Assembly: GCF_900113025.1 (NCBI RefSeq)
Contig: NZ_FONT01000001.1
Span: forward strand, 682,001-746,000
DNA length: 64,000 nt
Origin: Alteribacillus iranensis
GTDB taxonomy: Bacteria; Bacillota; Bacilli; Bacillales; Marinococcaceae
Direction: 5' to 3'
Below, piece after piece: positions 8,532 through 17,986 of the stretch (within the stretch, counting starts at the first letter, position 1; each line of letters begins with the position of its first letter). Position numbers and translations under genes: made by a program. Below the pieces are notes generated by a model, which saw only the letters and a list, made by a program, of their open reading frames with translations, was not told the DNA's origin and did no database searches.

Positions 8532-9617
8532 TCACCTCGTTTCTTCTTTTCTTTCTTTTGCGCGAAGCTGGCCACAGGCAGCATCGATATCATGTCCTTG
8601 TTCTCGGCGTATCGTAACATTCACGCCGCGTTCTTTTAATTTCTTTTCGAACGCAAAAACATCAGATCTACTTGTTCTCACATAGTCTCTTTCTGGAACA
8701 TAATTAAACGGCATGAGATTAACATGACATTTAATCCCTTTTATCAAGTCAGCCAGCTCGTCAGCATGCTCTACTTGGTCATTTACTCCATTAAAGAGAC
8801 CATATTCAAAAGTAACACGGCGATTTGTTTTGTCTTGATAGTAACGGATAGCTTCCATTAATTTATCTACGGACCATGCACGGTTAATCGGCATTAACCT
8901 TGAACGCACCTCTGAATTCGGTGCATGCAAGGATATTGCAAAGTTAATCTGCATGTTTTCATCAGCGAAATCATAAATACGTGGAACCATTCCGCTCGTT
9001 GATACAGTAATATGACGAGCTCCGATATTCAACCCGTTATCATGGTTTATGATTTTAAGAAAAGGTAACAATTGGTCATAGTTATCAAAAGGTTCGCCAA
9101 TGCCCATAACTACAATTGAATCGACCCGTTCATTTTTTTCGTCTAGTACACGCTGAACTTCCACTACTTGTGCAGTTATTTCTCCTGCTTCTAAATTACG
9201 TTTTAACCCACCAAGCGTAGACGCACAAAATGTACAGCCAAGACGGCAGCCTACTTGTGTAGTCACACAAACACTGTTTCCATAATTGTGTTTCATTAAG
9301 ACGGTTTCAATCGTATATCCATCATGAAGCTCAAATAACAACTTAATCGTACCATCCGCGGACTCTTGGCGTGCCGTTTGTTTTAATACAGTCATTGTGT
9401 ACGTGTCTTCCAGCCTGCTGCGAAGTCTCTTTGAAATGTTGGTCATGTCCTCAAAATTTGCTGCTCGTTTTTCATAGAGCCATTCATATATCTGTTTTGC
9501 GCGAAAAGATGGTTCTCCTTGCTCTTTCAGCCAATTCTCAAGTTCTTCATACCTTAATGAATAAATCGACGGCTTCTCTGGTGCTTTTACTCCGACTTTC
9601 TTTTTTAAAGATTGCAT
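8532..9617 (-). CDS. rlmN: 23S rRNA (A2503-C2)/tRNA methyltransferase RlmN
   Basis: A 361-residue radical-SAM enzyme. The three iron-sulfur cysteines lie in [11 protein letters not shown], followed by [10 protein letters not shown]. The second conserved cysteine, used for the protein-bound methyl intermediate, is near the C-terminus in [11 protein letters not shown]. It methylates C2 of A2503 in 23S rRNA and of A37 in some tRNAs. Length equals B. subtilis YloN. It sits between rsmB (15 nt upstream) and prpC. Confidence 0.97.
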   Translation of the reverse strand: MQSLKKKVGVKAPEKPSIYSLRYEELENWLKEQGEPSFRAKQIYEWLYEKRAANFEDMTNISKRLRSRLEDTYTMTVLKQTARQESADGTIKLLFELHDGYTIETVLMKHNYGNSVCVTTQVGCRLGCTFCASTLGGLKRNLEAGEITAQVVEVQRVLDEKNERVDSIVVMGIGEPFDNYDQLLPFLKIINHDNGLNIGARHITVSTSGMVPRIYDFADENMQINFAISLHAPNSEVRSRLMPINRAWSVDKLMEAIRYYQDKTNRRVTFEYGLFNGVNDQVEHADELADLIKGIKCHVNLMPFNYVPERDYVRTSRSDVFAFEKKLKERGVNVTIRREQGHDIDAACGQLRAKERKEETR

Positions 9618-9632
9618 ATACGACTCCTCTTT

Positions 9633-11003
9633 CTAAAAATTATTCCCTTTGTTTTTCTTCTTTAACGCGGCCATAAAAAAACCATCGGTGTCAAAATAAT
9701 GAGGGAGAATGGTTACTTGTCCGTCTTTTTCTTTATCAAACTCCTGAAGAGGTGATGGAAAATTTTCCGATGCACTGCTATCTCTTACGAAATCACGGTT
9801 ATTCTTTAAAAACATTTCGACCACTTCTTCATTCTCCTCTTTTCTGACCGTACACGTGCTATATACCAAACGCCCTCCTTCTTTGAGAAGCTCCGAAGCC
9901 TCCTCCAATATACTGAGCTGGATACCCGGAAATCGTTCAAGGTCTTCTTTCTGTTTTTGCCATTTTAATTCGGGCTTACGTCGAATGACACCATACCCAC
10001 TGCAAGGTGCGTCCACTAAAATACGGTCAAAACGCAATGTTTCAAATCTCGAAGTCAATTTCCGCGCATCCAGAGCATCTGCTTTGATGATAGAGATACC
10101 TAAGCGACTTGCTTGTTCATCGATCAATCCCACTTTCTTTCTATGGATATCAAAGGCATGAATATCTCCTTCATTATCCATCATTTCAGCCATATGAGTT
10201 GTTTTTCCTCCTGGCGCTGCACAAGCATCCAGAACAAGCATTCCTGGTTTTGGATCTAACAACCGGGAAGGGAGCATGGAACTTTCATCCTGAACAGTAA
10301 TATCCCCGGTTTTATATACTTCACTACCAATCACATGACCAGAAATGACTCTTAGAGCTTCTGGAGCAAGCTTTCCGTCATCAAGCTGACAGTCATGATG
10401 ATTCTCTAGCTTATACTTAACTGTCTCTTTCTTTGTTTGCAGCCGATTGACACGAATGGTTACATACGGTGTTTCTAGGTTTTTATAAGCCATTTTTTCA
10501 GCTTGCTCAGTACCGTATGTCTCTCTCCACTCTTCTAATAGCCAGACAGGATGACTTGTCTCAATGGAAAGTTTTTCTAGAGTAGAAAGAGACGAGTCGA
10601 TGTTGGGAACCCCTTGACGCTGGACAGAGCGTAACACACCATTTACTAGACTGCTGACCCCTTTATGGCCTCTTTTTTTGGCAATGTTGACTGCTTCATG
10701 GACGACCGCCCGATCCGGTATTCGATCCAAATAAATAAGTTGATATAGTGACAGTCGAAGCAATTGTAATACCCATGAATCTAATGTACTGATCCCTTTG
10801 TTAATGAAATGACCTAGATAATAATCCAGCGTATTCTTTCGTTTGATCGTCCCGTATACGAGCTCTGTCAACAGATTAGAGTCTTTTTCAGCAATACGTC
10901 CCTCATTTAATACGTGGTTAAGCAGAAGGTTACTGTATGCGCCTTCTTTCTCCACTCGTTCTAAAATTCGGAGTGCTTCTTCCCTTACATTTTTAACAGT
11001 CAT
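9633..11003 (-). CDS. rsmB: 16S rRNA (cytosine-967-C5)-methyltransferase RsmB
   Basis: A 456-residue protein with an N-terminal NusB-like RNA-binding domain (about residues 1-140) and a C-terminal Rossmann methyltransferase domain. SAM motif DACAAPGGKTTHMAE, motif IV DAPCSGYGVIRRKPE and the catalytic cysteine motif STCTVRKEENEE are all present. It methylates C967 of 16S rRNA. The start overlaps the fmt stop by 4 nt (ATGA). Confidence 0.96.
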   Translation of the reverse strand: MTVKNVREEALRILERVEKEGAYSNLLLNHVLNEGRIAEKDSNLLTELVYGTIKRKNTLDYYLGHFINKGISTLDSWVLQLLRLSLYQLIYLDRIPDRAVVHEAVNIAKKRGHKGVSSLVNGVLRSVQRQGVPNIDSSLSTLEKLSIETSHPVWLLEEWRETYGTEQAEKMAYKNLETPYVTIRVNRLQTKKETVKYKLENHHDCQLDDGKLAPEALRVISGHVIGSEVYKTGDITVQDESSMLPSRLLDPKPGMLVLDACAAPGGKTTHMAEMMDNEGDIHAFDIHRKKVGLIDEQASRLGISIIKADALDARKLTSRFETLRFDRILVDAPCSGYGVIRRKPELKWQKQKEDLERFPGIQLSILEEASELLKEGGRLVYSTCTVRKEENEEVVEMFLKNNRDFVRDSSASENFPSPLQEFDKEKDGQVTILPHYFDTDGFFMAALKKKNKGNNF

Positions 11004-11944
11004 TGTCCTAATCGCTCTCCTACATCGAGTTCATGTTTTCCGTTTAAAAAGTCTGCAATAGGCATTTTTTTCTTCCCGGCAGGCTGTAACTCTTCGACAG
11101 TTATTGCCGTTCCTTCTCCAGCTGCTACGAGCAGTCTGTTCGCTGATATTTCAACGATGGTCCCAGGTGAAAACTTGTCTGTACGTGTATGGCTGTCCAC
11201 ACCAACACTCCATATTTTAAACGAATGTTCCTTATAAGTGGTGTACGCAACTGGCCAAGGGTTCATCCCACGAACTTGATTATAAATATCTAATGCTGTA
11301 CGTTCCCAGTTAATTTCTTCCTGTCCTCGTTGGATGTTCGGAGCAAATGTCGCCTCGGCCTCATTTTGAGGGGTTGGTTGTAGAGTGCCGGCCTGCAGCT
11401 GGGGAATGGTCTCCAGCAGCAATTCACGTCCAACGATACTCAGTTTATCATGTAGACTTCCTACCGTGTCTGTATACGTTATTTCTACTTCCTTTTGTGC
11501 CAACATGTCTCCTGCATCCAATTCTTTCACCATATACATAATAGTAACACCAGTTTTTTCTTCACCGTCTATAATAGCTTGATGAATTGGAGCGCCTCCT
11601 CGGTATTTTGGAAGCAGAGAAGCATGAACATTGATAGACCCTAACTTGGGTGCTTTTAAGAGCTCTTCTGGCAATATCTGACCGTAAGCTGCTGTCACGA
11701 TTAGATCTGGATTCTTCTCGATGATTGCTTGGATTTGTTCTTCTTTTTTCAGTGTTTCCGGTTGAAGAACTTCTAATCCATGCCTCTCTGCTTCTACTTT
11801 TACAGGGGGAGGCGTTAGCTTTTTTTTACGGCCTTTTGGTCGATCTGGCTGTGTAACCACAGCACTAACAGTGTAATCATTTTCTATTAAACCTTTTAAA
11901 ATCGGCACAGAAAAGTCCGGGGTGCCCATAAAAACGATATCCAT
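11000..11944 (-). CDS. fmt: Methionyl-tRNA formyltransferase
   Basis: A 314-residue enzyme with the formyl-transfer Asn and His in INVHASLLPKYRGGAP and the Asp in KELDAGDM, followed by the C-terminal tRNA-binding OB domain. It formylates initiator Met-tRNA using 10-formyl-tetrahydrofolate. In B. subtilis and most relatives the deformylase gene def lies directly upstream. Here the 98-nt gap to priA has no def. The gene overlaps rsmB by 4 nt. Confidence 0.97.
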   Translation of the reverse strand: MDIVFMGTPDFSVPILKGLIENDYTVSAVVTQPDRPKGRKKKLTPPPVKVEAERHGLEVLQPETLKKEEQIQAIIEKNPDLIVTAAYGQILPEELLKAPKLGSINVHASLLPKYRGGAPIHQAIIDGEEKTGVTIMYMVKELDAGDMLAQKEVEITYTDTVGSLHDKLSIVGRELLLETIPQLQAGTLQPTPQNEAEATFAPNIQRGQEEINWERTALDIYNQVRGMNPWPVAYTTYKEHSFKIWSVGVDSHTRTDKFSPGTIVEISANRLLVAAGEGTAITVEELQPAGKKKMPIADFLNGKHELDVGERLGQ

Positions 11945-12011
11945 ATCAATCAGCCTCTCTTTTAATCACGAAAGCTATCGCTCTTCTTTCATAAGAATCG
12001 ATAGAAATGAA

Positions 12012-12040
12012 CCCCGCTTCCTTCATTCTTGGCAGCGGGG
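12012..12040 (-). terminator. Hairpin, possible terminator after priA
   Basis: On the minus strand CCCCGCT pairs with AGCGGGG just 2 nt after the priA stop; the tail TTCATTTCT is only moderately T-rich. A second hairpin closed by CTATCG/CGATAG follows at about 11974-12004. Together they fill the gap where def would be, and may limit read-through from priA to fmt. Confidence 0.45.
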
Positions 12041-12042
12041 AG

Positions 12043-14454
12043 CTACATAAACATCTGCGGGTTCATATCTATAGAAATAAAAAATTTATCCGCTGCCATT
12101 TCTTTCTGATAACGTGCAGCGATCTGATTTAAGATGTCGGTCAAGTTCGGTTCATTTCTGTATTTTATCATGCATTGGTATCGATATCTATCTTTAATCC
12201 GGGCAATAGGAGAGACGGTTGGACCAAGTACTTTCGTTTCAGGGGAAAGCGAATTTTTTAAATAGGAGGCTATTTTCTCAGCGGTTTTCATAACTTGGAC
12301 AACATCTTCGTGAGCGATTGTAACTAATGCTAAATAATAATACGGAGGATAGCCTCCCTGTTTTCTTTGTCCCATCTCTTCTAGCATAAACGCTTCGTAA
12401 TCATGGTGCTTTGCGTACTGAATACTATAATGATCTGGGGTATAAGTTTGGATGACGACTTCTCCAGCTAACTTATCACGTCCGGCTCTTCCACTCACTT
12501 GGGTAAGCAGTTGAAACGTTCGCTCGGAAGCGCGGAAATCAGGAAGATGAAGCATCGTATCCGCTGCTAAAATCCCCGCTAATGTGATTTTTGGGAAATC
12601 AAGCCCTTTTGCAATCATTTGAGTACCTAGTAAGATGTCTGCTTCTCCCCTGCCAAAAGATGTTAAGAGCTTTTCGTGCGATCCTTTCCGGGACGTAGTA
12701 TCTACATCCATTCGTATAACACGAGCTTCCGGCAATAGTTTCGTTAATTCCTGTTCTACTTTTTGAGTACCTGTTCCGAAAAAACGAATTTGGTCACTAT
12801 GACATTCCGGGCACAAAGAAGGTAGAATTTCTTCATAACCACAGTAATGACATTTGATTTTTCGATCATTGTGATGGTACGTGAGTGTGATTTCGCAATG
12901 GGGACATTCAGCTGTATAGCCGCAATCCCGGCACATGATGAACGTGGAGTATCCCCTTCTGTTTAAAAATAGAACGGATTGTTCATTTTTTTGAAGTCGG
13001 TCTTTTAATTTCTCAAGTAATATCTCCGAAAAAACAGAACGATTCCCTTTCTTTAACTCCGTTCTCATATCTGTGATATGGACAGGCGGAAGCGCAGTGT
13101 TGTTCACTCGTTCTGGTAATTCCAGTAATCTGTATACTCCTCGTTTAGCTCGAGCATAAGATTCTAATGAAGGAGTAGCACTCCCCATAATGACAGGGCA
13201 TCCATGATATTTTCCTCTCCATAACGCAACTTGACGCGCGTGGTAGCGCGGATGATCTTCCTGTTTATAACTGCCTTCATGCTCTTCATCGATAATGAGC
13301 AAACCTAAATTCTCAAATGGGGCAAACACTGCAGATCTCGCACCAACGGCTACTTGTACTTCTTTTCGGTGAATTTTTCTCCACTCGTCATATTTTTCAC
13401 CAGACGATAACGCACTATGGAGAACAGCTACCTTCGAACCGAACCGTCCCTTAAACCGTTCAACCATTTGTGGTGTCAATGATATTTCCGGTACAAGTAC
13501 AATCGCTTCTTTTCCCGTTTTTATTACTCTTTCAATGGCACGTAAATATATTTCTGTTTTTCCGCTACCCGTTACTCCTCGCAATAAAAATGGCACATGT
13601 TCTTTCTTCTCCAATGATTGAACAATGGGCTCGAGGACGTTTGTCTGTCCTTCGGTCAATGCTGGGCGCGGGAATGTATGAAATTCTCTGTTTTCATAAG
13701 GATCGCGATACGATTCCAATTCTTCTTCTATTAAGAGGTTTTTCTGAATGAGCGTACGAATGACTTGCCTTGTAACCGCTAGATCTTCCATTACACGTTG
13801 GATTGGAACAGATTTCCCATCCGAATGATTCCTCATATAATCTAATACGGCATATTGCTTTTTAGCCCGCGAGTCGAGAACATCCAATAGAGATTGATCT
13901 CTCACTTCTCGTGATAATTTTACCGCTGGTATCGTCTTCTTTCTCGTTTTATCTTTTACTTCATAAACAACTTCCATTATATTCTTTTCTAAGGCTTGTT
14001 TTACTAGAGAAAGAGTACCTTTTTCTTTTGGTACTTTATCCCACTCCACCTTATGTTTCCCTTGAAATAGCACTTGGAGAACAGGAGGTAATTGATCATT
14101 TTCACTATTAAGCTGCAATATTTTTTTCGATTTTGCTCGTATTGCCGCCGGAATCATCGATTGAAAGGCAGTAATTAAAAAACATACTGTCTCTTTTGCG
14201 AGCCATTCTCCTAATTCCAAGAGCTCCGACGTTAAAACGGGATGGGGGTCAAGTACATCTGCGATTGGCTTTACGTTTGGTACGTCCGTGGACTCTGCAA
14301 CTTTCCATACAAAACCTTGTATCTTCCGGGGGCCGAATGGAACGATAACTCTCATTCCAGGACGAATGAGATGAGACAATTCATCAGGAATGGCATAATC
14401 AAATGGCTTATTAATTTGCCCTGCTGCGACATCCACAATTACTCTTGCATACAT
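12043..14454 (-). CDS. priA: Primosomal replication protein N' (PriA helicase)
   Basis: An 803-residue superfamily 2 helicase, the normal size. The N-terminal 3'-end-binding domain is followed by the helicase core: Walker A GVTGSGKTEIYLRA near residue 280, DEEH box IIDEEHE, and GSATPSLESY. Zinc-binding cysteines are in CRDCGYTAECPHC and CHYCGYEE...CPEC, followed by the QMIAKGLDFP and GRAGR motifs. It restarts stalled replication forks by loading DnaB through DnaD/DnaB. It lies 15 nt downstream of coaBC. Confidence 0.97.
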   Translation of the reverse strand: MYARVIVDVAAGQINKPFDYAIPDELSHLIRPGMRVIVPFGPRKIQGFVWKVAESTDVPNVKPIADVLDPHPVLTSELLELGEWLAKETVCFLITAFQSMIPAAIRAKSKKILQLNSENDQLPPVLQVLFQGKHKVEWDKVPKEKGTLSLVKQALEKNIMEVVYEVKDKTRKKTIPAVKLSREVRDQSLLDVLDSRAKKQYAVLDYMRNHSDGKSVPIQRVMEDLAVTRQVIRTLIQKNLLIEEELESYRDPYENREFHTFPRPALTEGQTNVLEPIVQSLEKKEHVPFLLRGVTGSGKTEIYLRAIERVIKTGKEAIVLVPEISLTPQMVERFKGRFGSKVAVLHSALSSGEKYDEWRKIHRKEVQVAVGARSAVFAPFENLGLLIIDEEHEGSYKQEDHPRYHARQVALWRGKYHGCPVIMGSATPSLESYARAKRGVYRLLELPERVNNTALPPVHITDMRTELKKGNRSVFSEILLEKLKDRLQKNEQSVLFLNRRGYSTFIMCRDCGYTAECPHCEITLTYHHNDRKIKCHYCGYEEILPSLCPECHSDQIRFFGTGTQKVEQELTKLLPEARVIRMDVDTTSRKGSHEKLLTSFGRGEADILLGTQMIAKGLDFPKITLAGILAADTMLHLPDFRASERTFQLLTQVSGRAGRDKLAGEVVIQTYTPDHYSIQYAKHHDYEAFMLEEMGQRKQGGYPPYYYLALVTIAHEDVVQVMKTAEKIASYLKNSLSPETKVLGPTVSPIARIKDRYRYQCMIKYRNEPNLTDILNQIAARYQKEMAADKFFISIDMNPQMFM

Positions 14455-14469
14455 AATTTACACGATCCT

Positions 14470-15660
14470 TCACAATAATGTTTCCAACTGAGCGAGAATC
14501 TCTTTCGCTATACTCTTTTTAGAAGCTAATGGTAACTCTACTGGTTCCTGATCTCTCTTAATCAGCAAAACTTGATTTGTATCGGAGCGGAAACCAGCAT
14601 TTTCGGAAGTAATATTATTAGCGACTACGATGTCTAAATTTTTTTTATCCATCTTATCAAGTGCATATTCGATTAAATTATGCGATTCCGCAGCAAAGCC
14701 CACTAGTAATTGGTTTTCTTTTCTTTTCCCTAATTCAGCCAATATATCCATCGTACGCTCCATCGGGATCGTTACGTCGCCTTCTTGTTTTTTTTCTTTT
14801 CTACTATCCACATGTATAGGACGGTAGTCAGAGACAGCAGCCGCTTTAATAACAATATCTGACTGTTCATATTGTTCCATTACTGAATCATACATGTCTT
14901 GCGCACTTATCACGTCAACCCTTTTTACATTGCTCGGACTCTCCAGATGTACGGGTCCTGTAATGAGTGTCACATCTGCTCCCATTTTTGAAGCTTCAGC
15001 CGCTACAGCAAACCCCATTTTTCCACTGGAGGGATTTGTGAAAACTCGAACCGGGTCTACGTACTCATAGGTTGGACCTGCAGTGACGAGTACTTTTTTT
15101 CCTTGGAAAGGAGATTTCTTCTTTACTGATGTTTCAATATAGTGGATAATATCTTCCGGCTCTGTCATTCTACCTTTTCCAATCCAACCGCAAGCTAAAT
15201 ACCCTTCCCCTGGTTCAATAAATTGACAGCCACGTGTTTTCAATACGTTCATATTTTCTAGTACAGCGGGGTGCTGATACATATTTACATTCATGGCAGG
15301 GGCGATATATATAGGACACAGCGAAGCGAGCAAAATAGTCGATAACATATCATCAGCTATTCCGTTTGCTGCCTTCCCGATAATGTTAGCTGTTGCTGGT
15401 GCTATGATTATCATATCAGCCCAATCCGCAACATCTATGTGTGATACCTTATCCGGTTCAGCTTCTTCAAATGTATCATCGTACACTCGTTCACGAGTTA
15501 ACGCTTGAAACGTAAGAGGGGTGATAAATTTCTTTGCTTCTTCTGTCATCACTACTTTGACTTGAGCCCCTGCCTGCGTTAGTTTACTTGCGAGCGCCGC
15601 TGATTTATATGCTGCAATCCCTCCACTAACTCCCAAAATAATACGTTTATTTTGAAGCAT
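14470..15660 (-). CDS. coaBC: Bifunctional phosphopantothenoylcysteine decarboxylase/synthetase
   Basis: A 396-residue fusion. The N-terminal flavoprotein (CoaC, about residues 1-190) has GGIAAYKSA, the catalytic His in HIDVADWAD, PAMNVNMYQHP and the active-site Cys in YLACGWIGKGRM. The C-terminal synthetase (CoaB) starts at VTAGPTYEYVDPVR, with NPSSGKMG and the lysine-rich AAVSDYRP region. It makes 4'-phosphopantetheine for coenzyme A. In B. subtilis rpoZ lies directly upstream; here a 179-nt spacer with a terminator and a structured element lies between. Confidence 0.97.
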   Translation of the reverse strand: MLQNKRIILGVSGGIAAYKSAALASKLTQAGAQVKVVMTEEAKKFITPLTFQALTRERVYDDTFEEAEPDKVSHIDVADWADMIIIAPATANIIGKAANGIADDMLSTILLASLCPIYIAPAMNVNMYQHPAVLENMNVLKTRGCQFIEPGEGYLACGWIGKGRMTEPEDIIHYIETSVKKKSPFQGKKVLVTAGPTYEYVDPVRVFTNPSSGKMGFAVAAEASKMGADVTLITGPVHLESPSNVKRVDVISAQDMYDSVMEQYEQSDIVIKAAAVSDYRPIHVDSRKEKKQEGDVTIPMERTMDILAELGKRKENQLLVGFAAESHNLIEYALDKMDKKNLDIVVANNITSENAGFRSDTNQVLLIKRDQEPVELPLASKKSIAKEILAQLETLL

Positions 15661-15689
15661 AACTGTCCTCTCCTAGCATGTGAATGAAA

Positions 15690-15724
15690 ACAACAACCTA
15701 TCAATAAGGATAGGTTGCTGTTGT
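15690..15724 (-). terminator. Strong intrinsic terminator between rpoZ and coaBC
   Basis: On the minus strand ACAACAGCAACCTATC pairs with GATAGGTTGTTG around a 6-nt loop and runs into TTTTC. It should separate gmk-rpoZ transcription from coaBC-priA. Confidence 0.75.
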
Positions 15725-15746
15725 CCACGTTATTTATACCGCTTTC

Positions 15747-15835
15747 TTCCGTTGACATCCTCCTCTTTAGAAAGATATCTTCTTGAGCTTAGTTTGCAAT
15801 GAGCATAGTTACAGCTCATTCTGTTGGCAACGGAA
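15747..15835 (-). other. 89-nt symmetrical structured element of unknown type
   Basis: Perfect 8-bp terminal inverted repeats, TTCCGTTG (15747-15754) and CAACGGAA (15828-15835), enclose a perfect 7-bp hairpin AATGAGC / GCTCATT (15798-15804 with 15814-15820, 9-nt loop) and a near-palindrome around GATATC (15774-15779). It begins 4 nt after the rpoZ stop. There is no coding content. It could be a small structured RNA, a processing site, or a miniature mobile element with inverted ends. No second copy is seen in this window. Confidence 0.5.
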
Positions 15836-15839
15836 AATC

Positions 15840-16040
15840 TTACGAGTCTTTTTTATAAGTGAGTTTCTTATCGTTAATTTCATTTAATGCTATTCCTACG
15901 AGCTTCGAAGAGTCGTGCTGATCGCCTGCCCCTTCCATCTCAAGCTCTTTTAACTCGCGAGCCCGACGTGCTGAAATAGTGACCAGCGTGTATTTTGAAT
16001 CAATATGTTTTAGTAAGTTGTCAATGGATGGATATAACAT
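15840..16040 (-). CDS. rpoZ: RNA polymerase omega subunit
   Basis: A 66-residue omega subunit, the normal Bacillus size. It starts MLYPSIDNLL, with the conserved KYTLVTISARRAREL and the C-terminal KLVGIALNEI. It stabilises the beta-prime subunit of RNA polymerase. It begins 2 nt after gmk, a conserved pair. Confidence 0.96.
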   Translation of the reverse strand: MLYPSIDNLLKHIDSKYTLVTISARRARELKELEMEGAGDQHDSSKLVGIALNEINDKKLTYKKDS

Positions 16041-16042
16041 GG

Positions 16043-16657
16043 TTATTCGACCTCCACGAGTTGTTTATATTTTTCTATCAGTCGTTCTCTCTTACAGTGC
16101 TCTGCAGTTACTATTGCTTGAATTCGTTCTACTGCCTTGCCCACTTCATCATTTTCAACGACATAATCATAGTTTTCCATCATTTCCAGCTCGTCTTTCG
16201 CAACCATCATACGTTTATCGATCACATCTTCAGTCTCTGTTCCACGGCCGACAATGCGGCTGCGAAGCTCTGCAAGACTAGGTGGCATTAAAAAGATAAA
16301 AATCCCCTCAGGATACCGTTCTTTTACTTTTTTTGCACCTTGTACCTCTATCTCCAAAATGATATCTTTTCCTTTGTCGATTGTTTCGGTTACATAATCT
16401 ATCGGAGTACCGTAATAATTATCAAGGTACTGTGCCCACTCTAGTAACTTGTTATTTTCAATCATTTTTTCAAATTCTTGCTTTGATTTAAAAAAATAGT
16501 TAACTCCATCTTTTTCACCAGCTCGCGGCTTGCGTGTAGTTGCGGAAACAGAGTACTCAATATTCGTGTCTTCCATTCGTAATGCACCGCAAACTGTCCC
16601 TTTGCCAACCCCTGCAGGACCGGAAAGAACGATAAGAAGACCTTTATCATCTTTCAT
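16043..16657 (-). CDS. gmk: Guanylate kinase
   Basis: A 204-residue P-loop kinase. The P-loop reads [10 protein letters not shown]; most relatives have Ser in place of the first Ala after Pro, a mild change. The GMP-binding region ([17 protein letters not shown]), [14 protein letters not shown], and [13 protein letters not shown] are normal. It converts GMP and dGMP to the diphosphates; in Bacillus it is a (p)ppGpp target. It is followed by rpoZ and preceded by remA. Confidence 0.97.
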   Translation of the reverse strand: MKDDKGLLIVLSGPAGVGKGTVCGALRMEDTNIEYSVSATTRKPRAGEKDGVNYFFKSKQEFEKMIENNKLLEWAQYLDNYYGTPIDYVTETIDKGKDIILEIEVQGAKKVKERYPEGIFIFLMPPSLAELRSRIVGRGTETEDVIDKRMMVAKDELEMMENYDYVVENDEVGKAVERIQAIVTAEHCKRERLIEKYKQLVEVE

Positions 16658-16688
16658 ACTTCCAACGCCTTTCTTGCCAAATTATCTG

Positions 16689-16949
16689 TTAATCATCTGC
16701 TATGTCATCTTTGTTACTTAGACGCTGTGCTACCGTTTCTGGCTGAACGGCTGACAATATCACGTGATCGCTGTCTGCAATGATGACAGCCCGTGTTCTT
16801 CTGCCATATGTCGCATCCACCAGCATATTTCGATCTCTAGCTTCTTGTATAATCCGCTTGATAGGAGCAGATTCAGGACTTACTATCGAAATAATGCGAT
16901 TGGCGGAAACAATGTTACCAAACCCTATGTTTATCAATTTAATATTCAC
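16689..16949 (-). CDS. remA: Extracellular matrix regulator RemA (DUF370)
   Basis: An 86-residue DUF370 protein starting [12 protein letters not shown], with [16 protein letters not shown] and the central [12 protein letters not shown]. In B. subtilis RemA is a DNA-binding activator of biofilm matrix and osmoprotection genes and forms ring-like oligomers. The neighbours yicC and gmk are as in B. subtilis (ylzA position). Confidence 0.95.
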   Translation of the reverse strand: MNIKLINIGFGNIVSANRIISIVSPESAPIKRIIQEARDRNMLVDATYGRRTRAVIIADSDHVILSAVQPETVAQRLSNKDDIADD

Positions 16950-17033
16950 ATGAACCCCTCATTTCAACAGAAGCGACAACTACTACTATCTTTACCGCTT
17001 TATTATTATAGTATACGAAAATGCGTTCGCTGA

Positions 17034-17915
17034 CTATTCTATATTTTGCACTTGTTCTTTTATTTTTTCAAGTTCACTTTTCACTTCCACTACAAGATGA
17101 CTAAGCGTCGCATCGTTTGCTTTCGCGCCTATGGTGTTCGCTTCTCGATTCATCTCTTGTACGAGAAAGTCCAGCTTCCTTCCCTTTGCGCCTCTGTCTT
17201 CCATAATACTGATAAATTGATCGCAGTGCGCATACATTCTTGTTATTTCTTCTTCTACGTTTATTTTGTCTGCAAATACAGCTGTTTCTGTTAACACTCT
17301 TTCTTGCTCTAGTTCATATCGACCATCCAGCAGTTCAGCTATCCGTTGATGTAAACGATTCATATAATAATCGACCACTTTAGGAGCTTGTCTTTCTATG
17401 TTAGCCGTAAGACCTCGTATCATGTCGATACGTTGTATGATGTCTTCAAACAGCTTCTTCCCTTCCGCTAATCTCATTTCAAACAGTTGGTCCACTGCTA
17501 ACTGGACAGCTGCCTTAATCTCATCCATACAGTCTTGGGCCATTTTCGTTTCTTCCTCGACGGTCACAATATCAGGGTGGAACAAAAATTCTTGAAGACT
17601 CAAGCGAGGATCAAATAAGTTATATTGTTCTAACTGATCCGCTTCGTCTAGATAGTGATGCAACAATTCCCTATCAACACTTGTTCGTTTGGTGGAAGGG
17701 GAAATGCCTTCCAAACTAATAAATACATCTACTTTTCCCCTGGCCACCTTTTTCCGAACCAAAGTCTGTAACTGCTCCTCAAGCATCATCAGCTGTCTCG
17801 GCATTCGAAATTGAATGTCACAAAAACGGTGGTTCACGGATTTTATTTCGACAATGATTCGTCCATCTTTGTATTGAGATTGAGCATGCCCAAAACCAGT
17901 CATACTAACGGTCAT
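17034..17915 (-). CDS. yloC: YicC family endoribonuclease (YloC)
   Basis: A 293-residue protein of the YicC family with the N-terminal SMTGFGHAQ and the C-terminal DUF1732 region (RMYAHCDQF, GRKLDFLVQEMNREANTIGAKAND). The E. coli member is an RNase that takes part in small-RNA decay. ATG 17915 gives the family length; an in-frame GTG at 17924 is the alternative, but the purine-rich GGATGTGA fits the later ATG better. It precedes remA and gmk. Confidence 0.93.
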   Translation of the reverse strand: MTVSMTGFGHAQSQYKDGRIIVEIKSVNHRFCDIQFRMPRQLMMLEEQLQTLVRKKVARGKVDVFISLEGISPSTKRTSVDRELLHHYLDEADQLEQYNLFDPRLSLQEFLFHPDIVTVEEETKMAQDCMDEIKAAVQLAVDQLFEMRLAEGKKLFEDIIQRIDMIRGLTANIERQAPKVVDYYMNRLHQRIAELLDGRYELEQERVLTETAVFADKINVEEEITRMYAHCDQFISIMEDRGAKGRKLDFLVQEMNREANTIGAKANDATLSHLVVEVKSELEKIKEQVQNIE

Positions 17916-17986
17916 TACTATCACATCCGGTTAATTCCTATTCTAAACAATTCTAACACCCTCTACAAGCAAAAGAAAAGAAGAAA

